Below are positions 54,869 to 63,129 of a DNA stretch of 64,000 nt, piece by piece. The DNA lies in the NCBI GenBank assembly GCA_030348385.1, contig JAUCFP010000006.1, positions 930,001-994,000 of the forward strand. The letters run 5' to 3'. Each line of letters begins with the position of its first letter. Position 1 is the stretch's first letter. This DNA comes from Cytobacillus sp. NJ13. GTDB lineage: Bacteria; Bacillota; Bacilli; Bacillales; Cytobacillaceae. The notes below the pieces were generated by a model that saw only the letters and a list, made by a program, of their open reading frames with translations, did no database searches and was not told the origin of the DNA. Position numbers and translations under genes: made by a program.

Positions 54869-55174
54869 TTAATGTGAAGCATGCCCAGAGGTTAAGACCC
54901 AAATAGAACCTACTACAATAACGATAACCATAAATACGGCATAAATCATATTTACTAAGTTCGTTTTGCCGTCTTCACCTTCTCTTAGGTGCATGAACAT
55001 GAACAGCTGCATGCCAGCCTGAATGACAGCCAGTGAGCCGATGATCCACATGATCACTTTAAAAGAAAGGTTCGTTTTGAGGGCAATACCTGCTGCTGCA
55101 AATGTCAGCACAAGGGAGACAACAAATCCAATGACATGGCTTATCGGGAAGCTTTTTGATTGATGATGTTCCAT
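54869..55174 (-). CDS. qoxD: Cytochrome aa3 quinol oxidase subunit IV
   Basis: 101 residues with three TM helices; includes HVIGFVVSLVLTFAAAGIAL, GSLAVIQAGMQLFMFMHL and the final helix, the usual layout for QoxD. Starts at the base after the qoxC stop. Last gene of qoxABCD. Confidence 0.95.
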   Translation of the reverse strand: MEHHQSKSFPISHVIGFVVSLVLTFAAAGIALKTNLSFKVIMWIIGSLAVIQAGMQLFMFMHLREGEDGKTNLVNMIYAVFMVIVIVVGSIWVLTSGHASH

Positions 55175-55780
55175 TTAAGCCACCAGTCCTTTCAAATACA
55201 CGAATGTGAAAATAAAGATCCAGACTACATCAAGGAAGTGCCAGTAAAGGCCGATAATAAATGTTTTTCTTGCTGTAGTAGGGGTAAGGCCTCTTTTTAA
55301 TAGCTGGATGATGACCATAGTTGCCCAGCCAATTCCCAATGTTACGTGAGCTCCGTGTGTTCCCAGCAAAACAAATAAACTGGACAGGAACGCACTTGTC
55401 TGCATCGTTGCGCCTTCATGGGCATAATGGATAAACTCATTAATCTCCATGAATAGGAATCCTGCGCCAAGAGCAAGGGTAATCACCAGCCAGGTGATTA
55501 GCCCTTTAAGATTATGGCGGCGCATTTCAAAAATGGCGATGCCCATTGTAAAGCTGCTTGTCAAAAGGAGGACTGTCTGAATCATGACATCCTTGATCAC
55601 AAAGATATCTTTATGTGTCGGTCCTCCTGCATAGCGTTCATATAATACACCATATACTCCGAACAGAGTGGCAAATAGAACGATTTCAGCGCCAAGGAAA
55701 ACCCAGAAGCCAAGAATATTCATCCGGTCCTGCTCAGTTTGATATTCAAGGGGCAAGGAAGTATCCACTTTAGCTGACAT
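55175..55780 (-). CDS. qoxC: Cytochrome aa3 quinol oxidase subunit III
   Basis: 201 residues, five TM helices. ATG 55780 is used because AAGGAGAGG is then well spaced; the upstream ATG at 55786 is only slightly less likely. Family motifs include FWVFLGAEIVLFATLF, EINEFIHYAHEG and GTHGAHVTLGIGWATM. Its start overlaps the qoxB stop. Confidence 0.95.
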   Translation of the reverse strand: MSAKVDTSLPLEYQTEQDRMNILGFWVFLGAEIVLFATLFGVYGVLYERYAGGPTHKDIFVIKDVMIQTVLLLTSSFTMGIAIFEMRRHNLKGLITWLVITLALGAGFLFMEINEFIHYAHEGATMQTSAFLSSLFVLLGTHGAHVTLGIGWATMVIIQLLKRGLTPTTARKTFIIGLYWHFLDVVWIFIFTFVYLKGLVA

Positions 55781-57746
55781 GATCATGCACCTCTCCTTCT
55801 GTTTTTCTCCAGGCATTTTCAATTCTGTGAATTTCATCTTTTGTAACATGGAAGCCTTCGTTGTAATCGAATGAACGGATGATCAATCCAGCAAAAATGC
55901 CGATTGCAGCAACAGCCGCAGCGATGTGCCATTCAAATACAAGGAAGAAGCCTGCGATGCCGAAGATGACACCCATATAAATTGGAAGCCAGGAATTGCT
56001 TGGCATATGAATCTCTTCGATTTCACTGTCATGTAAAGTTAAGCCTTCATTCTTTTTCTTCATGTGCCAGAAAGGATCAAGGGATTTAACTTCCGGCAGT
56101 TTTGCAAAGTTATAAAATTGAACAGGTGACGCAGTAGACCATTCCAATGTTCTTGCATCCCATGGGTCGCTTGAGATGTTTCTGTCTGCATAGCGGATGC
56201 TCCAGTAAATGTTGTAGCAGAATACAGCAAATCCGGCTGCCAAAATGATAGAACCAATTGCCGATAGCATGAAGAGTGGCGCAAATCCTGACTCAGCAGA
56301 GTAAGTGTAAGCACGCCTTACAGCTCCGTTTAATCCAAGGAAGAACATAGGCATGAATGTTACGTTAAAGCCGATAACGAATAGCCAGAAATGCCATTTT
56401 CCGATTTTTTCATTCAGCATGAAGCCGAACATTTTTGGCCACCAGTAGTACAGACCTGCAAATACGGCAAATACTACACCCGGAATTAATACATAGTGGA
56501 AGTGGGCAACCAGGAATAATGTATTGTGATACTGATAATCCGCTGCACCCATTGCCAGCATTACGCCTGTAACCCCGCCTATGACGAAGCATGGGACGAA
56601 TGCCAGTGCCCAAAGCATGGCGGAAGTAAATTTAATGCGTCCTTTTCGCATGGTAAACAGCCAGTTGAACATCTTAACACCAGTCGGTATGGCAATCGCC
56701 ATCGTCGTGATGGAGAAGAAAGAGTTAACAGCAGGGCCTGAACCCATTGTATAGAAATGGTGAACCCATACAACCATACTTAAAAGCGCAATTCCAAGGA
56801 TGGAAAATACCATCGATTTGTAGCCAAACAATGATTTTCTTGAGAAAGTCGCAATAACCTCAGAGAAAATCCCGAAAGCAGGAAGGGCAACAATGTATAC
56901 TTCAGGATGGCCCCATAGCCAGAACAGGTTTGCCCAAAGCATATCCATGCCTCCGCCTGACACTGTAAAGAAATGTGTTCCATAAAGGCGGTCAAAAGTC
57001 ATCAATGCCAATGCAACTGTGAAGATAGGGAAAGCAGCCACAATTAGAATCGATGTTACAAAGGTAGTCCAAGAGAACATCGGCATTTTCATCAATGTCA
57101 TGCCTTTTGTTCTCATTTTCAAAATGGTAACGATAAAGTTAATACCTGACATTAAAGTACCGATACCGGCAATCTGCAGAGCGACTGCATAATAGTTATT
57201 TCCGATTCCCGGACTGAATTCCTTGCCTGCAAGAGGGAAGTAAGAAGTCCATCCTGCATCAGGCGATCCCCCGATGACAAAGGAAATATTAAATAGCATA
57301 GCTCCGCTGAAGAACAGCCAGAAGCTCAGTGCATTCAACTGTGGGAAGGCAACGTCACGCGCACCGATCTGCAGAGGAATGACAACGTTCATTAAACCAA
57401 TTAAGAACGGCATAGCCATGAAAAGAATCATAATAACGCCGTGTGTTGTAAAGATTTCATTATAGTGCTGGGAATTCAGAAATTCCATTTCAGGCTGTGA
57501 TGTTTGTGCTTTCATCAGCAGTCCGTCCATCCCGCCGCGGAAAAACATCAATACTGCGGAGATGATGTACATTATACCGATTTTTTTATGATCAACTGTA
57601 GTCAGCCATTCTGTCCACAGGTACTTCCACTTTTTTAAATAAGTGATGCCAGCGACTGCACCAATCATCGTTAATAATATAGCTATCTGTGAACCTAGTA
57701 TAAGGGGGTCCCCAGTAATAAAAAACTCATCCCATTTAATGCCCAT
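55770..57746 (-). CDS. qoxB: Cytochrome aa3 quinol oxidase subunit I
   Basis: 658-residue heme-copper catalytic subunit. ATG 57746 follows GGAGGTGACC. Low-spin heme ligand in TTHGVIMILF, CuB and proton-channel residues in WGHPEVYIVALP, VWVHHFYTMG, and high-spin heme ligand near VAHFHYVLIPG. It pumps protons while reducing O2 with electrons from menaquinol. Part of qoxABCD, whose presence indicates aerobic respiration. Confidence 0.97.
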   Translation of the reverse strand: MGIKWDEFFITGDPLILGSQIAILLTMIGAVAGITYLKKWKYLWTEWLTTVDHKKIGIMYIISAVLMFFRGGMDGLLMKAQTSQPEMEFLNSQHYNEIFTTHGVIMILFMAMPFLIGLMNVVIPLQIGARDVAFPQLNALSFWLFFSGAMLFNISFVIGGSPDAGWTSYFPLAGKEFSPGIGNNYYAVALQIAGIGTLMSGINFIVTILKMRTKGMTLMKMPMFSWTTFVTSILIVAAFPIFTVALALMTFDRLYGTHFFTVSGGGMDMLWANLFWLWGHPEVYIVALPAFGIFSEVIATFSRKSLFGYKSMVFSILGIALLSMVVWVHHFYTMGSGPAVNSFFSITTMAIAIPTGVKMFNWLFTMRKGRIKFTSAMLWALAFVPCFVIGGVTGVMLAMGAADYQYHNTLFLVAHFHYVLIPGVVFAVFAGLYYWWPKMFGFMLNEKIGKWHFWLFVIGFNVTFMPMFFLGLNGAVRRAYTYSAESGFAPLFMLSAIGSIILAAGFAVFCYNIYWSIRYADRNISSDPWDARTLEWSTASPVQFYNFAKLPEVKSLDPFWHMKKKNEGLTLHDSEIEEIHMPSNSWLPIYMGVIFGIAGFFLVFEWHIAAAVAAIGIFAGLIIRSFDYNEGFHVTKDEIHRIENAWRKTEGEVHDHVS

Positions 57747-58725
57747 GATGGTCACCTCCATGGTTTTCTTGACTATCATGGCTTTCTTCTTCGCCATGAC
57801 CTTCAATTACGTTTGGATTCTCATTTTTATAATTGTCATCTTCTTCGAACGTTTTACCTTGATATCCATGGCCTCTGTAGAGCTCAGGATTTGTATAAGC
57901 CTTCGAATTAGGATCAGCATGATTGACCCATTCTAAATGAGTATTGGAATATGTCAGTCTTCCTAAATGAGTAGGCTTCAGCAGCCCTTCATACTCATCT
58001 TCCGTTAGCTTGGGAGCTGTATCCTTAACGTCGTCAACCCATTGGTCAAAATCTTCCTGGGTTTGTGCAAGCACTTCAAATTTCATATCCGCATATCCTC
58101 GGCCGTTAAAGTTCGTGTTCTGGCCTTCATAAGATCCAGGGTTGTCTGCAGCAAGATACAATTCTGTTTCCATTTTTGGCATTGTATACTTTTGTCCGCC
58201 AAGAGCTGGTACCCAGAAAGATTGCATGGTGCTTGCAGATGTCATCTTAAAGAGAACTGGCGTATCTTCCGGTATATTTACATAGTTCACTGTCTCAATG
58301 CCTTCTTCAGGATAGCTGAAAATCCATTTCCAGTCAGCAGATGTTACATGTATTGTAATAGGTTCTTTTTCTTCATAGCCCTTTGGTGTTTCTTCCAGAG
58401 CGTAAAGAGTTTTTACTGTCGGGATTGTTAGGGCAATGACAATTAATATCGGAATCCCAGTCCAGATAATTTCAAGGAGTGTACTGCCATGCTCCTCCGG
58501 GGGTTCATAATCTTTATTTTCAGGTCGTTCCCTGTATTTCCAGACAATATAGCCGAACAATCCAAAAACAACTGCAACGACAAGAAGCATCCAGATCAGG
58601 GACCAGTTAATTAATTCGGTTATGCTTCTTGCAACGGGGCCCTGAGGTTCAAATACAACCATATTGCAGCCGCTGAGAACCATTAAGGGCAATAGAGCTG
58701 TTAAAGAGAGCAGAATTTTCTTCAT
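57736..58725 (-). CDS. qoxA: Cytochrome aa3 quinol oxidase subunit II (lipoprotein)
   Basis: 329 residues from ATG 58725. N-terminal lipobox VLSG-C, two TM helices (about 30-110) and a cupredoxin-like domain. The CuA ligands of cytochrome c oxidases (CxxxC pair) are absent, confirming a quinol-oxidising form. The C-terminus is His/Glu-rich (EEESHDSQENHGGDHHGH). AAAGGAG stands 12 bases upstream of the chosen ATG, with an earlier ATG too close. Confidence 0.95.
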   Translation of the reverse strand: MKKILLSLTALLPLMVLSGCNMVVFEPQGPVARSITELINWSLIWMLLVVAVVFGLFGYIVWKYRERPENKDYEPPEEHGSTLLEIIWTGIPILIVIALTIPTVKTLYALEETPKGYEEKEPITIHVTSADWKWIFSYPEEGIETVNYVNIPEDTPVLFKMTSASTMQSFWVPALGGQKYTMPKMETELYLAADNPGSYEGQNTNFNGRGYADMKFEVLAQTQEDFDQWVDDVKDTAPKLTEDEYEGLLKPTHLGRLTYSNTHLEWVNHADPNSKAYTNPELYRGHGYQGKTFEEDDNYKNENPNVIEGHGEEESHDSQENHGGDHHGH

Positions 58726-59188
58726 CTGATGTTTCATCTCCTTTTGACAAAAAACTATTGTTAAATAATTCACAAATAATGTGCGGGTTTTCACAAAGAT
58801 GCCAAAAAAATATATAGCTGGTAAACATAAACATCCTTTAAACCTTTATTTAACTTAGTTATCACTGTGTAAATGATCTTAACATAAGCAAATGTGAAAA
58901 GTTGTGACAAAAGTGGGAAGGAAATAAATGTAAGTGGATTGGGCATCTGATAATTTTGCACAAATAGCATTAATGCAGGGTTTTGGTCATCAAAACAACT
59001 TTTGAACAAATTTTGAACTTTAATGCGACACCCTAAATTTCTGAATTACTTTAACCTCGAGCAATAAATCTCCAATAAAAACTTAAATGCAATAATTAAT
59101 GAATGAATAAAGTTCATTCTCCCTTTGTTGAAAAATACTGAATAGTACAGTAACATGGACTAAAAATAGAGAAGGACAGGGTGAGGAA
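58726..59188. promoter_or_regulatory. Divergent qox / threonine aldolase promoter region with ResD-like sites
   Basis: Reading toward qoxA, TTTGTGAAA (58789-58797) and TTTGTGAAT (58768-58776) are spaced 21 bp, two helical turns, and match the ResD consensus. The rest of the 463 bp is AT-rich and holds no gene I can support. Confidence 0.45.
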
Positions 59189-60220
59189 ATGATTGATTTA
59201 AGAAGTGATACAGTTACAAAGCCAACTGAAGAAATGAGGAAAGCTGCTTATGAATCAGAAGTTGGGGATGACGTATATGGAGAGGATCCATCAATCAATA
59301 AATTGGAAGAGACTGCTGCTGAGGTGCTTGGTAAGGAGGCAGCTCTGTTTGTAACGAGCGGCACTCAGGGAAACCAGATTGCCATCTTAACACACTGCCG
59401 GCCGGGCAATGAAATCATTCTCGAAGCAGAAAGCCATATTTTTTATTATGAAAGCGGCGCTTCATCCGCATTTGCCGGCGTTCAGACAAGGACGCTAAAT
59501 GGAATAAGAGGTGCAATGAATCCCTTTGAAGTGGAGTCTGCTATTAGGGGAGAAGATCAGCATTATCCGGAAACAGGATTGATTTGTCTGGAAAATACTC
59601 ATAACAGAGCTGGCGGTGCCGTAATACCTATAGATAATATGAAAGGAATATACAGCATTGCAAAAACCAATAATATACCCGTACATATTGATGGGGCAAG
59701 ATTGTTTAATGCAGCCGCAGCCTTAAACCTGCCAGCTTCTGAATTGGCGTATCATTGTGACACTGTGCAAGTATGTCTCTCCAAGGGGCTCGGAGCTCCT
59801 GTGGGTTCCATTCTTGCAGGAAGCAGAGAATTTATTTCTGCAGCAAGAAAATGGCGGAAAAGATTGGGCGGGGGGCTCCGCCAGGCTGGGATTATAGCTG
59901 CTCCCGGACTTGTTGCATTAACGAATATGAGAGAGCGTTTAGCCGAGGATCACGAAAATGCTCAATATCTTGAACAGAGACTTGGACAAATCAAAGGCAT
60001 TGAAATCGTCAATCAAGTTGATACGAATATCATTGTCGCTGATGTAAAAAATCTTAAAATGAATTCATCTGAATTTGTTGAAAGGTTAAAAGATGAAGGC
60101 GTGCTTTCAGGAACTTTTGGACCCTCTTATGTGCGTTTTGTCACTCACTATGACGTGACTAAGCTCCAACTTGATCATGCAATAAAAGCCGTTCAAAAAA
60201 CGCTTGAGCAAACTTTTTAA
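59189..60220 (+). CDS. ltaE: Low-specificity L-threonine aldolase
   Basis: PLP enzyme splitting threonine or allo-threonine to glycine and acetaldehyde. 343 residues, ATG 59189. N-terminal IDLRSDTVTKPT, the YGEDPSINKLEE region, HIDGARLFNAAAAL (PLP contacts), and the Schiff-base Lys in VQVCLSKGLGAP. Typical full length. Monocistronic. Confidence 0.93.
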   Translation: MIDLRSDTVTKPTEEMRKAAYESEVGDDVYGEDPSINKLEETAAEVLGKEAALFVTSGTQGNQIAILTHCRPGNEIILEAESHIFYYESGASSAFAGVQTRTLNGIRGAMNPFEVESAIRGEDQHYPETGLICLENTHNRAGGAVIPIDNMKGIYSIAKTNNIPVHIDGARLFNAAAALNLPASELAYHCDTVQVCLSKGLGAPVGSILAGSREFISAARKWRKRLGGGLRQAGIIAAPGLVALTNMRERLAEDHENAQYLEQRLGQIKGIEIVNQVDTNIIVADVKNLKMNSSEFVERLKDEGVLSGTFGPSYVRFVTHYDVTKLQLDHAIKAVQKTLEQTF

Positions 60221-60230
60221 TCAGATTTAG

Positions 60231-60265
60231 AACGCATGTTCTCCGTTAAACATGCGTTTTTCTGT
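60231..60265. terminator. Bidirectional terminator
   Basis: AACGCATG/CATGCGTTTTT stem between threonine aldolase and a small minus-strand gene. Confidence 0.78.
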
Positions 60266-60266
60266 T

Positions 60267-60443
60267 TCAAATTATTCTTTGCATCGGAACAAAAGTGTAA
60301 TGCTTGGAATGAAAATGACTTTGATGCCAAATGCTGTGATAGGGATAGCCTTGATGAATAGGCTGCCACCAGGCCCCATAGTGCATCTGAGGATATCCAT
60401 AATAATGTGCACCATCTATGCCTGTAATTATATATTGCCCCAA
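60267..60443 (-). CDS. Small His/Tyr/Gly-rich protein, spore-coat-like
   Basis: 58 codons from TTG 60443 with GGAGGG six bases upstream. The product is rich in His, Tyr, Gly, Trp and Gln (for example GAHYYGYPQMHYGAWW and SIWHQSHFHS), a composition typical of small Bacillus spore-coat or metal-binding proteins. It is too short for routine annotation. No membrane or signal segment; function inferred from composition only. Confidence 0.65.
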   Translation of the reverse strand: MGQYIITGIDGAHYYGYPQMHYGAWWQPIHQGYPYHSIWHQSHFHSKHYTFVPMQRII

Positions 60444-60594
60444 AGAAAACCCTCCTTGTTATCTTTATCAATAAGATATGCCAAACAATGTTTACGTTCT
60501 CTTTCGATGATTTCTCAATTTTTCCACCTATACTTTATGACTGACTCCATATGATAAGAAAGTTGAAATAACACTTTCTAAAGGAGAATTGAAA

Positions 60595-61434
60595 ATGAAA
60601 TTAAAGAAAAATTTTCTGCTTGGCCTCTTCCTGATTCTCATGCTTGCGGCATGTAATAATAATGCTGAGCAAGGAATGGATTCCGGGGCATTAACAGGGG
60701 AAGATCTCCAGGAAATAAGCAATACGAATAATGTGAATGTGGATAGAGAAAGGCGGGGAGCAGCACCTCTGGAATTGCAGCGTGTTAATAATGGCTATCT
60801 CACCATTGACCCGAATTCTTACAGTACAGCAACACCAAGTCAGGAATTTCCACACAGCCAATTAACAGATGATGGCGGAATGCCCTTATTCCAATTCGGA
60901 GAAGACCAGCAGCAAGATCAGGGGATGACACCCCAACAGCCTGAAAGCCGCCAATTTGCGCAGCCAGATCGGCAGGGAGGCGGACAGCAGCCAGAATCAG
61001 CTGCACCACAAGAAGGTAGAGATAGCGGACAGGCACCCGCAGCTCAAAATGATGCAATAAATAACTTTGAATCTAAAGTAATCGAATTAACAAATGCAGA
61101 ACGTCAGAAAAATGGCCTAAATGCATTAAAATCAGATAATCCGCTAAGTAATGTTGCACAAGCGAAATCAAATGATATGCAGCAGAAAAATTACTTTTCT
61201 CATACAAGCCCAACTTATGGTTCTCCATTTGATATGATGAGGGATTTTGGGGTCAATTACAGCAGCGCTGGCGAAAATATTGCAATGGGACAGCAGACTC
61301 CTGAACAAGTTGTTCAAGCGTGGATGGATAGTGAAGGGCATCGGAAAAATATCTTAAACGGCACTTTCACACATATTGGTGTTGGATATACGGAAAATGG
61401 CTCCTATTGGACACAAATGTTTATAGCTAAATAA
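60595..61434 (+). CDS. CAP-domain lipoprotein (YkwD-like)
   Basis: 279 residues from ATG 60595 (AAAGGAGA upstream). Lipobox LMLAA-C near residue 20, then a long Gln/Pro/Gly-rich low-complexity linker (about 60-150) and a CAP/SCP domain: IELTNAERQKNGLNALKSDN, SNDMQQKNYFSHTSPTYGSPFD, GENIAMGQQTPEQVVQAWMDS, EGHRKNILNGTFTHIGVGY. Surface-attached, likely sporulation or cell-envelope role. Confidence 0.87.
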   Translation: MKLKKNFLLGLFLILMLAACNNNAEQGMDSGALTGEDLQEISNTNNVNVDRERRGAAPLELQRVNNGYLTIDPNSYSTATPSQEFPHSQLTDDGGMPLFQFGEDQQQDQGMTPQQPESRQFAQPDRQGGGQQPESAAPQEGRDSGQAPAAQNDAINNFESKVIELTNAERQKNGLNALKSDNPLSNVAQAKSNDMQQKNYFSHTSPTYGSPFDMMRDFGVNYSSAGENIAMGQQTPEQVVQAWMDSEGHRKNILNGTFTHIGVGYTENGSYWTQMFIAK

Positions 61435-61474
61435 AAGGAAATCGGCTAATGCTAATTAGCCGATTTCTTTTTTG
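61435..61474. terminator. Bidirectional terminator
   Basis: GAAATCGGCTAAT/ATTAGCCGATTTC stem with six T; the minus-strand small gene ends within it. Confidence 0.88.
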
Positions 61475-61602
61475 TTGATTAAAGGTTCAAGCTGATTTTT
61501 TATATCATCAAGCAATTCATGAATGGTCATTTCGTTATTTGTTTGCCCTTTATCAAGAGCAGATTCCAAAAGCTTTGCAAAATCACTAAAGTTAGTATTC
61601 AT
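61456..61602 (-). CDS. Small hypothetical protein (48 aa)
   Basis: ATG 61602 with GAAGGTG nine bases upstream; 48 codons ending in the terminator hairpin. The product is soluble, helical and amphipathic (FAKLLESALDKGQ, then IHELLDDIKNQLEPLI). Not recognised. Confidence 0.55.
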   Translation of the reverse strand: MNTNFSDFAKLLESALDKGQTNNEMTIHELLDDIKNQLEPLINKKEIG

Positions 61603-61872
61603 AATAGACACCTTCAAACAGCAATGTATTTTATGACTCTATTCCCTTTTAAGATTTTTTAAAACTTGTTATATACTATTTATTTTCCGGCGGAGCCGTG
61701 ACAAATAGTGAACAATCATTCAACCTTGGTTTTTTTATAAATGTTTAAGTTCTAAAACAGCTGGGGAATTAATACTGATAAATTTTTTTGGCTGCCCCCA
61801 TACCTGTCTGATACACAGCGAATAGTATAGCAGGAAAGAGATTTTAGTTTCATTAAATCAGGAGGTCTGGTT

Positions 61873-62001
61873 ATGAGATTGGTGCAAATGGATATTGATC
61901 AGCTATTAGAAGCCACATCGGAAATTGCCGAAGAAGAACTTGGCTATATGATCAGACATGTAGAAATTGATCATTTATTAGAGCGAACCCAGGATTGGTA
62001 A
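61873..62001 (+). CDS. Small acidic helical protein (42 aa)
   Basis: ATG 61873 preceded by a perfect AGGAGGT. Product has two amphipathic helices rich in Asp, Glu and Leu (VQMDIDQLLEATSEIAEEEL and VEIDHLLERTQDW). Followed by a strong terminator. Not recognised, but all gene signals are strong. Confidence 0.7.
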   Translation: MRLVQMDIDQLLEATSEIAEEELGYMIRHVEIDHLLERTQDW

Positions 62002-62008
62002 TATATTT

Positions 62009-62047
62009 GGAAACTCCCCTCAGTCAGGAACTGAGGGGAGTTTTTAT
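62009..62047. terminator. Bidirectional terminator
   Basis: AAACTCCCCTCAG/CTGAGGGGAGTTT stem, 13 bp, T run on the plus strand, near the EamA gene stop on the minus strand. Confidence 0.9.
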
Positions 62048-62982
62048 GCTGAAAACTTATTTTCTTGTAATTGATCCTTAAATCGAAGCGTTTTTGCAGA
62101 AGATATTACTACACCTAAGATGACTATTCCTCCTCCGATTAACTGATACAAATACAATTTTACCTCAGTAAAATACAATGCGAATATGATGGCGAAAACA
62201 GGAAGAAGATTCAGGAAAACCCCTGCTTTGGCTGCACCTATTAAGGAAACTCCAAAATTCCAGGATAGAAAAGCCATAATTGAAGCCAGGAAACCAACAT
62301 ACAGCAAGATTCCTGCTGAAGTTAAGGAGAAGACAGGCTCTTCTTCCATCACCAAATATTCAATCAAGCTTAAGGGCGCCAATAGTAAAATGCCGAGAAA
62401 TGATGATGCATAAAAAGCAGATAGCACAGGCAATACGTCTGAATATTTTTTACCAATTACCGAATACAATGCCCACATAATGACTGCTGCCAATACGTAT
62501 AAATCTCCAGCATTTATTTTCCATGAAAGAAACATTTCAATCGATCCCTTTGAAATAATATATAAAATCCCAAAGACTGACAGGAGAATTCCTGCTGCCT
62601 GGTGAGCTAGAAGCTTTTCTCTTAATATAAATATGGCTAGAATAGCGATAAATAGGGGTGTAGTACTATTTACCACTGATGCATTAATCGAAGTGGTGTA
62701 TTGCAGCGCAAAATAAATGATTGTATTGTAACCGGCAACGCCTGTCACCGCCAATAGCAAAAGTATCCGCTTATGCTGCCAAATAATGTTCCAATCTTTT
62801 TTTAGCTGCTTGACCATAAATGGAGTTAAAAGCAAGAATGCAATGATCCATCGCATTAGGGAAAAGAGGAGAGGTGGAAAATAATCGACACCAATTCTGC
62901 CAATAACAAAATTACCTCCCCAAATCATGTTCGCTAAAATCAGCATTAAAAAACCGTACTTTTTGTTTGTCTCATCCAGCAT
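62044..62982 (-). CDS. EamA/DMT-family transporter
   Basis: 312 residues, ten TM helices arranged as two EamA repeats (about 10-145 and 160-295). MIWGGNFVIGR in the first helix and LREKLLAHQAAGILLSVFGI at the end of the first repeat are typical. Substrate unknown; relatives export amino acids or other metabolites. ATG 62982 has GGAAGAAGG about 10 bases upstream. Confidence 0.88.
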   Translation of the reverse strand: MLDETNKKYGFLMLILANMIWGGNFVIGRIGVDYFPPLLFSLMRWIIAFLLLTPFMVKQLKKDWNIIWQHKRILLLLAVTGVAGYNTIIYFALQYTTSINASVVNSTTPLFIAILAIFILREKLLAHQAAGILLSVFGILYIISKGSIEMFLSWKINAGDLYVLAAVIMWALYSVIGKKYSDVLPVLSAFYASSFLGILLLAPLSLIEYLVMEEEPVFSLTSAGILLYVGFLASIMAFLSWNFGVSLIGAAKAGVFLNLLPVFAIIFALYFTEVKLYLYQLIGGGIVILGVVISSAKTLRFKDQLQENKFSA

Positions 62983-63129
62983 TTGAGAAAACCTTCTTCC
63001 TGCACTGTAATAAAATAAATTTTACCTTTAATGTCAATAAAATTCATTAATTTCAGAAAATAAATAAATATAAATTTGTAACTATTGGAAGATTTATCCC
63101 GTCAACTTACTTAAAAAGGGGTGTCTTCT

